From: Hemibagrus wyckioides
Lineage: Eukaryota; Chordata; Actinopteri; Siluriformes; Bagridae
Direction: 5' to 3'
NCBI RefSeq assembly: GCF_019097595.1
Contig: NC_080718.1
Coordinates: 1 to 64,000, forward strand
DNA length: 64,000 nucleotides
The position numbers and the translations under genes are program-made. Below the pieces are notes generated by a model that ran no database searches, was not told the DNA's origin, and was given only the letters and a program-made list of their open reading frames with translations. How positions within the stretch are numbered: position 1 is the first letter of the stretch; each line of letters opens with the position of its first letter. Positions 22,400-34,414 of the stretch are shown here, in pieces.

Positions 22400-23050
22400 T
22401 TCTTCCGATCATTTCTATGCATCAAAATCATTTCTATGCATCTTTTCAGCACAAACACATAAAATTCATTTCTCACTAAAATACAAATCCTTTCTAAAGA
22501 GTGTCAGAAACGTTTAATCATTCACTACAATGTGAAATGAAAATGACAATAAAATACAGATAGCCTTCAAAAATCCTTCAAGACCCAACCTGTCAGGATT
22601 AAAGTCTGAAATTCTAATTGTAAAGGATCAAAAATCTGAGATGACACCATCTTACACATTTTAGTGGATTCGTTTACATGGAATAGTATTGACAAATGCA
22701 CAAGTTACTTCATTATAGTTGAACATCCTTAAATGAAGCCATAACTTTATTATTAATAAAGAAGAAATATGTTTCAATCAGCAATTTTTTAAGGTATTTA
22801 CCCTAAACAATGCTTTATGTAAAAACAACAACCTAAAATCTTACTTAGATTAGACGATAAGCTGAGATGTACCTTTACCTATACCAGAAGTATTTCCTTA
22901 CTAATACCAAGAAATAGTGTAAAATTGTTTAAGATAAAAATAAACAATCAAATAAATCTGTGTGTACATATATAGCTATGTATAGTTTTCCATAGTGCAT
23001 CCAAGTGTCATCTCTTCCCCAGCTAATTGACTACCACTCACTTGGCATTG
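22400..23050. other. 3' flank of copy B, no gene seen
   Basis: AT-rich DNA nearly identical to 39710-40370 in unit 2, with no coding signal. Confidence 0.5.
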
Positions 23051-23054
23051 TACA

Positions 23055-23255
23055 TGATGTAAAAGAAAACGATTCATCAGACCAGGCCTCCTTCTTCCAC
23101 TGCTTCATGATCCAGTTCTGAAGCTCATACGTCCTCTGTAAGCACTTTATCCATTTTTTTGGACTTTTGCTAGGTAGTAACCACTGCATACCAGGAACAC
23201 CCTACAAGACCTGCTGTTTTGGAGATGCTCTAACCCAGTCGTGTAGCACTTTTTT
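23055..23255 (-). mobile_element. Tc1-like remnant
   Basis: Includes 'cagaccaggcctccttcttcc', 'ggtagtaaccactgcata' and 'tttggagatgctctaacccag'. These are the reverse-strand N-terminal part of the same Tc1 family found at 62307-62933. Its terminal repeats are missing. The copy at 40378-40565 in unit 2 is the duplicate of this remnant. Confidence 0.5.
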
Positions 23256-25140
23256 GTGTTATGCTACTGGGTATGAAATAAATGAAAACATTATTAGTAA
23301 GGCTTATATAAACTTTTGAACTGGTTCATTTGTGTTAATTCAGTTTTTTATTGTATCTTGTGGACTATATGTAAACTTCTGTTATGTAAAAGCAGAGCTA
23401 AATAAAAAAAAAATAATAAAATGCAATGTTTATGATCCCTTTTATTTATTTATTTGTTTGTTTATTTACATTTTGCATATTCAGCTAGTATCTAAAGTTA
23501 TGATGTCAACTGCATTAGTGTTGGCAATTTTATAACCCTGTGTGTGTGGGGGGGGGGTTAATTTAATACTTTTCCTTTATTAGTAAAAAGTATAGAAGGC
23601 TGTTTCTTGCCTTTACTTCTCCTGCTGTTGACCACACCCCCTTTTACTTACATTTACATGGCATGTGATGTCACATTAATTGTGTTATAATTTATCACAC
23701 AGTTTCACTGGTTAGACTTTCACTTCTTTATTTCTTTATTTTAATAAAGTCTCTGTCTTTGTAAGTCTCTGTGAGTCTTTGTAAGTCTCTGTGTTTTAAA
23801 CTCCAGCTGTTTTTAAATAGGCTACAGGGGTATAGATCATTCAGTAATTTGATCATTCAATTCATTTGATTTTTGACTCCTTATGCATCAAAAGCATCAA
23901 CATATTTAAATGTACAGAAAAAGTTACAGAATTCAATTTTTGCCACACTGCAGTTTTGGAAACAGAGAACAATGTGATACTACTTTCAGTATCTAATCAG
24001 TGACACGGGTTGCCAGTTTCTATGTCTCTTAAGTCATCTTTCTTCAGTAAAAGGATGATGACTGAGGGACAAGTGAGTCAAATTCACTCTCACTTTCCAT
24101 TACTGAATCATCAGAGTTACTACAGATATCAGATTCAACTCCCATTTCATCATCCTGGTTTTCCTGGACCTGTCCATGTTTTCTGCTTTTTTTCCTTCGC
24201 CTTTTCCACTAGTTTTTCTCTTTAAAGTTGGTGTTTTAAGCAGGTTATCATCTTCTGTCATATCAATATCTCTTGAGTTTTCTACCTCTACAGCATCACC
24301 ATGTTATCTCTTTTTTCTAGTTTTCTATTTCTTCCTCATTACTTTCTTTCACACTCTCTTCTTGATCTTAAACCTCAATGCTAGATTTAACTCTTCACCT
24401 TCGTTGTTTAGAATCATATACACTTTTACAAACTGTGAGGTATGGGTTGTTCTGTGTGTCCTGTCCTGTGTTGGTGATTACTGTAGAGATTAGTTGATGT
24501 TCATCTGATTGTCCTCTAGATGGCAGTAGTACTAAACATACAAGTAGCAGAGATATAAGAGTAAAAGGTTAGAACCAAGAAGTGATAGAGAAGCCTAAGA
24601 TCATGTTGAAGTTGAGTGCTGAAGTTGAGTAGAAATAAAGAGGCTACACACCAGTTCGTACACTTACTTTACACTTAGTGTTTATTCAACGAACACCACA
24701 CTCAGTACTTCAGGTTGGTCCACTCCGTACTCCAGCCCAGGCTTTCCTGATGATCCAGTTACTACCACCTGCAAGCAGTAATGGAGACCCTATAAAGCTG
24801 GGACAGAAGCCAGTACCAGCAGCTTCATTGCTCACTTCACATTTGGTGGTTGTGTTGTTCAGTGTTGTGTTTCTGCTTCTGTCAGTCCGGGTTTGATCCT
24901 TTCTTGCCTTGACTTTGAGTCTGTTCTATGCCCTGTTTTGGTTGCTTTATTTGTATATTCTCTCGCCTGTGAATGTACATATTGCTATATTGTCTATATA
25001 TCCGGTAGTAGGGGTGTGACTGCCATTTTTTTGGGAGTGTGGGTTTTTGTCTCTGTTTTTCTTGGTAAGGGAGGTTAGGGAAGGTAATTGTCTTTTTCTT
25101 TGTTTCTTTTCTTTTGTGTGTGTGTGTGTGTGTGTGTGTA
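23256..25140. other. Intergenic DNA between copies B and C, no confident gene
   Basis: Nearly identical to about 40565-43140 of unit 2, apart from an LTR-free 0.6-kb segment with a LINE tail present only in unit 2 (41150-42020). About 24495-24900 looks like a dispersed repeat ('ctagatggcagtagtactaaac', 'gaaataaagaggctacacacc'). I cannot assign it. The open frames here are short and unsupported by splice signals or composition. Confidence 0.4.
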
Positions 25141-25263
25141 TTGTGGGAGATAATTTTGTAAATGAGGATATATGTATGAGGTGTGTGTTTGATGTAGTGT
25201 GAAATAATCGGGGGACAGCAGGAGTGAGTTCTCAGGTAAGGTTTATTCGTTAGGTCGTTTGAG

Positions 25264-25588
25264 CTTAAGAACAATATAAGGTTGTATCAATGATGTCAGT
25301 CTGGCAGGCCTTCTCTGCGGTACCAGGCTTTCCAAACTTCGACCAATCAATGGCAGAGATGCACCCTAGATTATTATGGTCAATCTTCGCTCCACTGGTA
25401 CCTGGAGCGGCAGTGATCTCATCATGAAGTAAACGCAGCGCGTGGTGGATGGCAATGGTGGTACCAGGCGAAATATCTAGAGTACATACGTAGAAGACAG
25501 CGGATAAATCAGAAAAGCCGTGAAGTGTAGAGTGTAATAAAAGAAAGGGTGTTGGCCCCTGAAGGACTGAGAACTTACTATTTAGTTA
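25264..25588 (-). CDS. Cryptic open segment, about 100 codons, unknown
   Basis: The minus strand is open from about 25588 down to the stop TAA at 25264. It has no ATG at its head, but an acceptor-like 'ttctcagtccttcag' sits at 25572-25558. The translation looks protein-like (for example PFLLLHSTLHGFSDLS, AIHHALRLLHDEI, SAIDWSKFGKPGTAEKACQ). GC content is higher than in the flanks. The segment lies in the 1.9 kb present only in unit 1, next to a Tc1 element, so it could be an exon of a gene or a piece of a transposon or retrotransposon. I recognise no domain. Chance openness cannot be excluded. Confidence 0.3.
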
Positions 25589-25742
25589 TTACTATTTACT
25601 ATTTAGCTATTTAGTTTTGAGGCCTTACTAACTATGAGTCTCACTTAGACTGAGCTGTCGGGTCAGTGTGGAGCTGGAGTCAGATTTTAGTAGTGAGTAC
25701 AGTAGAATTTTTATTCCACAGTATATATATATATATATATAA

Positions 25743-26987
25743 TACACTATATTGCCAAAAGTATTCGCTCACCTGCCTTGACTCGCATATGAACTTAAGT
25801 GACATCCCATTCCTAATCCATAGGGTTCAATATGACGTCGGTCCACCCTTTGCAGCTATAACAGCTTCAACTCTTCTGGGAAGGCTGTCCACAAGGTTTA
25901 GGAGTGTGTTTATGGGAATTTTTAACCATTCTTCCAGAAGCGCATTTGTGAGGTCACACACTGATGTTGGACGAGAAGGCCTGGCTCTCAGTCTCCGCTC
26001 TAATTCATCCCAAAGGTGTTCTATCGGGTTGAGGTCAGGACTCTGTGCAGGCCAGTCAAGTTCATCCACACCAGACTCTGTCATCCATGTCTTTATGGAC
26101 CTTGCTTTGTGCACTGGTGCACAGTCATGTTGGAAGAGGAAGGGGCCAGCTCCAAACTGTTCCCACAAAGTTGGGAGCATGGAATTGTCCAAAATGTCTT
26201 GGTATGCTGAAGCATTCAGAGTTCTTTTCACTGGAACTAAGGGGCCAAGCCCAGCTCCTGAAAAACAACCCCACACCATAATCCCCCCTCCACCAAACTT
26301 TACACTTGGCACAATGCAGTCAGACAAGTACCGTTCTCCTGGCAACCGCCAAACCCAGACTCGTCCATCAGATTGCCAGATGGAGAAGCATGATTCGTCA
26401 CTCCAGAGAACGCGTCTCCACTGCTCTAGAGTCCAGTGGTGGCGTGCTTTACACCACTGCATCCGACGCTTTGCATTGCACTTGGTGATGTATGGCTTGG
26501 ATGCAGCTGCTCGGCCATGGAAACCCATTCCATGAAGCTCTCTGCGCACTGTTCTTGAGCTAATCTGAAGGCCACATGAAGTTTGGAGGTCTGTAGCGAT
26601 TGACTGCAGAAAGTTGGCGACCTCTTCGCACTACGCGCCTCAGCATCCGCTGACCCCGCTCCGTCAGTTTACGTGGCCTACCACTTCATGGCTGAGTTGC
26701 TGTCGTTCCCAAACACTTCCACGTTCTTATAATACAGCTGACAGTTGACTGTGGAATATTTAGGAGCAAGGAAATTTCACGACTGGATTTGTTGCACAGG
26801 TGGCATCCTATCACAGTTCCACGCTTCACTGAGCTCCTGAGAGCGACCCATTCTTTCACAAATGTTTGTAAAAACAGTCTGCATGCCTAGGTGCTTGATT
26901 TTATACACCTGTGGCCATGGAAGTGATTGGAACACCTGATTCTGATTATTTGGATGGGTGAGCGAATACTTTTGGCAATATAGTGTA
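25743..26987 (-). mobile_element. Tc1-like transposon, full length, inactive
   Basis: Flanked by TA on both sides. Terminal inverted repeats start 'cactatattgccaaaagta' and are matched at the far end. The transposase is on the minus strand. 25827-26549 encodes the C-terminal 240 residues with the catalytic [12 protein letters not shown] and NPIEHLW motifs in DD34E spacing and the ending [11 protein letters not shown]. The N-terminal DNA-binding half is frameshifted by a 2-base loss near 26607 (compared with the copy at 44956-46196) and by a short deletion near 26830. It inserted into an (AT)n tract between copies B and C and has no counterpart in unit 2. Confidence 0.9.
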
Positions 26988-27010
26988 TATATATATAAAT
27001 ATAAATAAAC

Positions 27011-27065
27011 TACTGTGCGTTGCTTACCTGGGGAACACATGACACCAGGAGGCATTATGGGAAGA
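27011..27065 (+). mobile_element. Tc1 internal fragment
   Basis: 'tgcgttgcttacctggggaa' to 'cattatgggaagaac' is an internal piece of the 62307-type Tc1 element. The corresponding, longer remnant in unit 2 is at 43185-43404. Confidence 0.45.
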
Positions 27066-27185
27066 ACACAAGTTAACTAATTATCAAACTCGCTGGTTTA
27101 TTAACTTTTAAGCATTAACAGGAAAGTTTGATATTGTGTAATTGAAGAGTCAATTCTGAGTCACAGAAAAGTAATTTATTCTAGA

Positions 27186-27271
27186 GCCTGCGGATGTGCT
27201 GGAGGAATCAATACTCGCTCTGTCCTCCAGGTATGTGTCAGTTAAATGGTAATATTTTAACTTGTAGGCCA

Positions 27272-27318
<47 letters not shown>

Positions 27319-30300
27319 ATGTTAAGGTCATTGAGCCTATCCTGCAGCTTCTGCCCCCCGAACCTCACTACAAACCTTCAGCTGTCATTCTGGTAAACAA
27401 ATTCATTTATTTACTAAAACCAGTCAATGGATTTTATAAGGTTGACCAGGTCCATCTCCCAGTCTGAGGTATTCTACAGTGCAGGAGCTGAGATACAAAC
27501 ACACAAACACCCTTCATTACAAGTTCTAATGTATAGTTTTGTTTCTCCATTTCTAGCCAGTGGACATTAGGAGAGACATCTTTGGAATGATGAGCTGTCC
27601 AGAGAGTCGGCTCTGCTGGTTCGAAACCTCAGAGACACAATGCTTGACTCACGAGGTCAGTCTTTATTACACTGATGAAGAGAATAGACATTTTTGAATT
27701 GACATGATTTTTAGAAGAGCACTTTTGTGAAATATGGTAGTAGATATGGTAATTAGATGAGTTTCATCTAATTGTCATTTGCATGGATTCCCTTATAATA
27801 GCATAGATGAGGAGAGTTTCACTGGCATTCAGGTAAGGGATTATTCATTATGGCATCACTTTTTTTAATTGCAGTGACTAATTGTGTTTGTGTGTTTCAA
27901 GTTTGTTGAGCCAAACATTCAGCTGCTGCCCACCGAACAACACCAAGACCCTTCATCTGTTTTTCTGGTAACCAAAGCTTTCCTTTATTTACTAAAGCTG
28001 ATCAGTGGAATTTACAAGGTTGTTTTTACTGTAAGCAAAGTGACAGAATATTAGTATAAAACTGCTATGATGAGAAGCACTCAGTCTTCCTGCTCTACTT
28101 TACTCAGCCGCTCAATGCTGGTGAGCTGATCGGTGCTTACCATAATAATCAGTTCCTCTCTGGACACCTCCATCTCCCAGATGAAGGTATTCTACAGTGC
28201 AGCATCTGAGGTACAAACACACAAACACCTTTCTTTACACGTTCTAATGTTTAGTTTTGTTTCTCTGTTTCCAGTCAGTGAACATCAAGACCTACTTCTT
28301 GGGGATGATAAGGGGCTCACAGAAAAGTCAAAAGTCAAAGAAGCTTTATTGTCACTTCAACTATATATAGCAGATGCAGTACACAGTGAAGTGAAACAAC
28401 GTTTCTCCTGGACCAGAGGTGCTACACATAACACAGACAAAGTACAGTGACGCAGACAAACACAGCTATAACATGGAGATAAAAAAAATGAAACTATAAT
28501 TTAGAAATTAAAATTAAATTAAAAAAAGTTTTAATAATTAATAATTAGTTTAAAACCACCAAGACTTTGCTTGACTCACATGGAAATCACAGACTTAATT
28601 ACTCTGAGGAAGAGAATTGAACTTGATGATTATTTGATGCACGCGTTTGTGAAATAGATCTTGACTTTCAGCTTTTTGTCATTTGCAGGGATTCCCTTAT
28701 CAAACCACCATAGAGGACTGTTTCTCTGGCATACGGTAAGGGATTATTTATTGAGGCATCACAAAACTTTTGTTAATTTCAGTGGCTAATTGTGTTCACT
28801 TTAATTTGTTCTCTTCAGGCTGAATCTGGGAGGGTTACTGAATTCATCTCCTGTAACCGAGTGGAGACGTCTTTCATCGTGCCACGTTATTACGTGGTAA
28901 ATTTATTGCACTGTCATGAAGTGTATTTTGTAGTTAGTAACTTTTGGAATTTTGTCAGTTGTACTTTTATTTGTCTGCATTGTCACTATTTATTTATTTT
29001 TATTCAACAGCAAACCATTACAACGGTAACCTGCACTTACCTGTATGTGGCTGCAGATGGACAATGTACACCTCCACTTGGGAGTGGGATCAGGATGACT
29101 CTGAGGTAATTCAGAGATTCAGATCTGATGTGTATCTACATATGCTGCTATTCCCCTGAATGGAAGGCTGTAAAATTTACTGTGTGAGTTTTAATGCTTC
29201 ATTGATTTGGCTTGCAGGAGAGTGATCAGTGCCTTAACCCAGAGGAGATGGAGGTGTCCTTTATTTGGTACGATCCTCTTCACTGGTCAGTGGTGTAATG
29301 GTGTATTGTATGTTTAACATACACTAAGCATTTATATCTCTTTTTTCTTAGCTGCCATCTTTCAGACAGAGGAGACATCGGCCTGAAGGTGCCCGCTATC
29401 TGTGAGGCGTTCGCTGTGAGTTAAACCTTTATTCAGCTGCTGTTATTGCACAGGTAAAGTCCACTCTTCTTTAACGTATATTGTGTGCTGTCTTATATTC
29501 AGACTCTGCTTGCCAGCATCCACTACCAGAACTTCTTGTTCATGGTTGGAAAGATTGTCATGTGTCTGGCAGCAGCTAACAACCAGGTGACTTCAGAATC
29601 ATGAAAATCTGTTTGATTTTTGTGATGAAAATACTTTCAGTTACTCGGCCATCGCCAAGTGAGTTACAGAGATTTTCTTGCTTGTTTTAACAGGATGCAG
29701 TTGGTGTGCAGTTGGACTACGAGACCCTGATTCAGTTCCTGAGGACGCCTTTCAATCAGGAAATAGATTAAAGCAGAGCTCTCTGGGTCCAATGTAAGCT
29801 AATAAACACCTGTGTGAAATTACAGATGTTTAAATATAAAAGATTTTGCTAATATTGAAAACAGGACTTCAATATGTAAAGCTAATTTATTTTTGTACCT
29901 TTTCTTCTCTGTGCAGGTCCACCACTACAACTTCCTGGACATTTTTATGAACTGATTCTCTTTAGCTGCTTTAAAAATAGCTCAACACCTCAGGCAGTAA
30001 GAGTCTTATCATGAGATTTTGCTTAAATTTCAATTTCAGAACATGGTCTATTTTATCTCATTTTGTTTTCCCATATTTGTAACCCTGATTAGACATGGCA
30101 TTAATGAAGCTTGTCTTTCTTTCCTAAAGTTTAAGGGAGGATTCTTGGAGCGCCTGCTTGAGCTCATCAGCATGTGGGATGTAGACGTGTGGGAGCCTGC
30201 AGCAGAGAACTACTTCACAGTGCTTATTGTAAGTGTTCGAATATGTTCTGATGCCATGATACACAAATTCTCAGGATTGTATCTTAAACTCATTGACACT

Positions 30301-30516
30301 ATGTTGAATGTGTGTGTGTAATTTGTCTATAGGATCACCTTACAGAGCTTGCTGAAGTTCTGTTCTCCCAGCCTCTGGAGCTCTACAGTGACCCAACAGC
30401 CTTAGCCACCACAGTTCCATCTCCTCAAGCAGCATGTCCAGTTGATGATGGACATTTTGGAGAAGCTCTGAGCAATTCTTTCATGTCTTTACCCTCTTAA
30501 TATTTTCTTCCTGTTT
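27186..30516 (+). pseudogene. Copy C: expanded, decayed member of the unknown gene family
   Basis: Well-preserved exons are 27327-27392 (VIEPILQLLPPEPHYKP), 27557-27655 (PVDIRRDIFGMMSCPESRLC), 27902-27967 (FVEPNIQLLPTEQHQDP), 28689-28735 (GFPYQTTIEDCFSGI), 29503-29586 (TLLASIHYQNFLFMVGK), 30130-30228 (FKGGFLERLLELISMW) and 30333-30507 (HLTELAEVLFSQPLELY). Defects are a first exon of altered length, a lost acceptor (tgcatg for tgcag) near 27784, a retroelement inserted inside the exon at 28275, in-frame stops in the exons at about 29692 and 29917, and phase mismatches at 28735 and 29011. No exon 1 is found upstream. It has more exons than B or D. It is most likely a pseudogene, although partial transcripts or an incorrect splice model cannot be excluded. 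Confidence 0.65.
28319..28470 (-). mobile_element. Retroelement tail inserted in an exon of copy C
   Basis: Reverse-orientation version of the 3' tail at 2405-2692 ('aagctttattgtcacttcaa', 'gcagtacacagtgaa', 'gtttctcctggaccag'). It separates the first part of an exon like exon 6 of B (SVNIKTYFLGMIRG) from its remaining part (FKTTKTLLDSH, about 28550). The same insertion is in copy E (44795-44955), so it predates the large duplication. Confidence 0.7.
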
Positions 30517-30519
30517 AAT

Positions 30520-31667
30520 TTCATATTTGTTTTTTTCCTACATTGCTCAGACTCTTCGCACGTAAGTATAAATTAATTTTATTTCTATTTTTGATTAACT
30601 TCATATTTTAAAAATCTATTTTCTTTCCTACAATGAACCCCAGGACTGAAGAAGGGCTTAACCCTAGTACTTATGATCCCTCCCTTAATTTTCTATCCTT
30701 TTGGGTAAAGATCTAGTCTTTTCTTTTATCACCAGACTGTATAATGCAGACCTCAAATTTATCCCCGTATAACTGTCTGTTAGACACATTTCTACAGTAT
30801 ACATCTGACCAATAACCACAAAGAAATAAAAACATTCTTTACTTTTGCTTCATACTTGATTTACTATTGTTGCAGTTCCAGGCTGCTTGAGAAAACAGAA
30901 AAGAGATTTGGAAATGAACAATTCAAATACCTTCAGAGGACGGTGTATTATATAAAGCTGCTGCTCGTTTCTTCTGCCATTTACTTTCCACAAGTCCATG
31001 GCAATTTCCTGTAACTTTCTTCTCCATTCTTTCACATGCTAAAGTAATTAGATAAGTAGCTATGTATAATGTAGTTAATATTCTCCAGCCAGCAATTACT
31101 GCTTGTTGAAATTAAAACAGGGTGGGTGAAAAAATCAACCCATTTGCTCAGATTTCTTAAATCACATCCATAACCAGACCAATGATTCCATCTAAAACTC
31201 TATCTATCAGCAAGTAGCCATCTGATTCCTTAGAATTTGACCTCAGGCATCTATAAGTAATCCCCCACACCACCACAGTGTTGCTGTAACTAGAAAAAGT
31301 CTAATAACATTTTCTATTACATTAACTACACTTTACCTGCTGTAATCAGTCAAGTGGCTTTTACAAGGGCATTTGGTCACAGCAAATGTATCGCCAAATC
31401 AAACTAAATATAATAATGCTTGGTTTCAATGGGTCTACTTTCGGCAGCAGAAAGTCCAGCCGAACGATGATGGGCCATTTAACAAGCATACCTGAATGCA
31501 ACGTGTCTTCTAGGCTTTCAGCTGAAACTGAATCTTTAACATAGTAGTTGTGAATAGAGAATACTTGTTACACAGAATTTCTTACAGAATAGTACTGTAA
31601 TACAGATTTTTACAAAATACATAACACCTGCTCCCTTTATAATAGTAATAATAATTATAACAGTGGG
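30520..31667. other. 3' flank of copy C, no gene seen
   Basis: A donor-like 'cacgtaagtataaatta' at 30559 matches the conserved post-stop donor of the other copies. After it only AT-rich DNA is seen. Confidence 0.45.
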
Positions 31668-32149
31668 GCAAGTACACACATGGGTAGAGTGTAAGTATAA
31701 GAGTATAGGGTATAAATACTGAAATCACAGAAAAGTACATTTAAAATAAATCTATTTAAGCTATTTATTATATCAAGAAGTATGAAAACAAATTTCATTC
31801 GAGTCATTTAATTCTTTTATTATTTTATTTCATTAAGTGGTTACAGGCTGGTCTTCTTGTGAAAGTGAGACTTAATGCTTTACTTCTATACTCTGTGGTA
31901 CCTGTTAGTAAGTCTCCTGTATTAGGTCAATTCTCAATCTCACCACAGGATGGCAGTATCGGATACAGCTTATATAAAACAAGGCGAAACCTAGAACTAC
32001 CTGACAATCATTAGATTATATATCCAACAGTGAGATTGATTTGTTGTGAGAAAGCCTAGAGCGTAAATTGATTGAAATAATAAGTTGCTGAATTTTCTCA
32101 GGAACAGCCATCTGTTGCCAGGTTGTTTTTTTTATTATTATTTCAGGTC

Positions 32150-32600
32150 TTGTGTGTGGCACATGTTCCATAATACTTTGTGCCAAGTAAGAATGTCACT
32201 TTTGAGAGATACAAGTTTTTCTCTGCTGACCAGACACAAGGAGTGAGTTTTGACCAGTACCTTGTGGAACTGCACACTGAGTAAGACTTGTGAATTTCGA
32301 GATTTTAGAGACTCACTGATGAGCGACAAAATAGTCTGTGGGATTCCTGATAATGGTCTCAGGGAAAGACTGTCTACAATATGTGTAGACCTGCTGAAAT
32401 CACTTGTGCACAAGCCAAGGAACTACATAGAGAAGATAACTGCAGGCCATTAAAAAAGAGGAGCAAAACACATTTTGCAAAGCAAAAGAGTGAAAACCCC
32501 AAAAAGTAAATGTTGCAGATGTGGAGGCAAAATCTGCAACAATAATGTCTCTCCTGCGATGTCTTGCAGACCAAGATGACCTGTTAGACCTCCTGAAAGG
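32150..32600 (+). mobile_element. Ty3/Gypsy-type gag fragment (frameshifted)
   Basis: The plus strand encodes VTFERYKFFSADQTQG and FDQYLVELHT, then after a one-base shift SKTCEFRDFRDSL, DKIVCGIP and NGLRERL, the usual capsid-like portion of fish Ty3/Gypsy gag. A CRCGGKIC piece follows near 32520 at the nucleocapsid position. Stops and frameshifts make it inactive. No protease, reverse transcriptase or integrase remains between this and the LTR at 32797. Confidence 0.6.
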
Positions 32601-32796
32601 CTTATTGAAATTTGTTAAATATTTCAAGGACTGGGGTAGTTGAAAAAGAAAAAGGTTGATTATAATATCTCACAGTTAAACTGCAACTATTGTTTTACTG
32701 TTAGGTAAAAGAAAAAAAAGGTTGTTTTTTGCATTAAAGTTAGTAATAGAAGTAAAGAATCCCAAAGTTAGTGCTTTACTTTTAAAGTGGGAAAGA

Positions 32797-33005
32797 TGTG
32801 ATGTTATGAATGATTACATGTAATTTTGGTTCCGGGTGTGTGTGTGCGTCTGGACAGTTTAGAGGGGCACCGCAAGTTGTGCTATAAGAAATGTGTGCGC
32901 ACGTGCAAAATGCTAAGTAAAGTGAAGTGGCTAAAAAGACATTGAAGCTCTCCAGCATGTTGATTAAAACATAAAAGAGGGCATCACATTTAGTGCTACA
33001 TCACA
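32797..33005 (+). mobile_element. Putative 3' LTR of the deleted Gypsy element
   Basis: The 209-base segment begins 'tgtgatgt' and ends 'acatcaca', a perfect 8-base inverted repeat with TG..CA ends. It is preceded by a purine-rich 'aaagtgggaaaga' (32784-32796) suitable as a polypurine tract. With gag upstream in the same orientation, this fits the 3' LTR of an internally deleted element. No matching 5' LTR was found upstream. Confidence 0.5.
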
Positions 33006-34226
33006 TACACACATATGGTCCACAGTGTCAGTGTGAAATGGGACAGAAATGCCATTGTTTGTTTCTGGAATTAGCCTGAATTAGCATATTTATGTTTACA
33101 TTAAATATATGAAAGTCCTCACAAATCACCATGAGCCAATGTATGGTATATATATGTGCAATTCTGCATTCTTTATTCTTCTGTTCATTTGTTTATTTCA
33201 GACTTACATATTGCACACAGGACTTCCGGATAGTGTAGTCGACCAGCACCGTTACATCCTCCACAGACACCCTCACACATCTGTACAGCCAGCAGCCCTG
33301 CTCTGGCCAGTACTGACAGCATTTTTCCTAGAAAAACATGCAGATTCAAAACCATTTAACCGTTGTAAGCATTTCCAGAGCTAACTGTGTGGCAGATTTG
33401 TGCTCCTAAACCATTCTCCAGAAATCAGCCACTGTCTCCAGGTTCGGACCTGCAAACAGACCTTTTTAAAGCTTTCCAACAGAAAGTCATGACATTCAGT
33501 AAATTCATTCTGACATTCACTCTTCTGATCTGTATGCTGTGTAACGTGTGGGTGACTGCTTCTTTGTTATAATCTTAAAAACTGATGAAACCCTCAGATG
33601 AAAGGTCACTTACACTGACTACTAGCTGTAGTTAACTGCAGGAACTGCACAACACTAACTTGGTGTCACAAAACAATTTGTTTAGAGTTTAACCCTTTTT
33701 ATCATCACACCGACGTTCCTTCTATTTAACTTATCAAACATTTTCAATTATTTTTTTCAATATAAACAAATGAATTATTTTCTCGCTGCAAATCTGATCC
33801 AAATTTAGTCAGGACACTGTTGGCATTCAGTGTGTAAAATATCATCACTCTGTGTTTAGCTGCTGCTGAGCAGGGCAATGAGAAATGACACTTATCCACA
33901 GTAACGCTGGTAGAGAGATAAAACAGCCAGCACATCTCAAACGTTTTTGATAGTAAAACACTGTACAGCTGCTACAATAAAATTATAAACCCATTTAAAC
34001 CCAATAATCAACTAAATTAAATATTAATGAATTAAACTACACATTATTAAAGCCCTGAATGTCACCATTCATATGACCATCCATTAACCACCACTGTGGA
34101 GTGTAACAACACAAAATAATTCAACACTGAACCCCCAAAACAAACAGAAATTTTCCTCTTGTAAGCTGTGAAACATGCCATTTATTCTAGGGTGAGCATA
34201 CATAGTGAGGAATGATTAACTGCCTT
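33006..34226. other. No confident gene
   Basis: A 276-base open frame at 33109-33384 has an acceptor-like 'gtttatttcag' at 33193-33203 but no recognisable product and no counterpart in unit 1. The rest is AT-rich without features. Confidence 0.4.
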
Positions 34227-34376
34227 TACAGATGAAACCAGATGTTTACATACACTTTATAAAAAGACACATAACCTTTTTTCTCACTGTCTGATATTAA
34301 ATCAGACTAAACTTTTCCCGTTTTAGGTCAGTTAGGATTACCAAAATTATTTGTATTTGCTAAATAAATGCCAGAA

Positions 34377-34414
<38 letters not shown>

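Larger units (their letters stand above)
16787..28472. repeat. Large tandem duplication, unit 1 (copies B and C)
   Basis: Matches unit 2 (31668-44957). The left edge is marked by 'agtggggtaagtacacacatggg' (16789) against 'agtggggcaagtacacacatggg' (31670). Collinear similarity then runs through a gag fragment, a LINE fragment, copy B, its downstream DNA and the first half of copy C. Differences between the units are a 2.9-kb stretch missing here (between about 17870 and 17900) and a 1.9-kb stretch present only here (about 25140-27010, including a Tc1 element). Around copies B and D the two units are nearly identical by eye, introns included, so the duplication is recent or has been homogenised. 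Confidence 0.85.

Noticed and set aside
25666..26535. 289-residue plus-strand open frame
   Set aside because: It is the antisense shadow of a Tc1 transposase. The minus-strand reading has the catalytic motifs.
33109..33384. 91-residue plus-strand open frame with an acceptor-like site
   Set aside because: There is no recognisable product, the frame lies between Gypsy and Tc1 debris, and no donor or partner exon is found.
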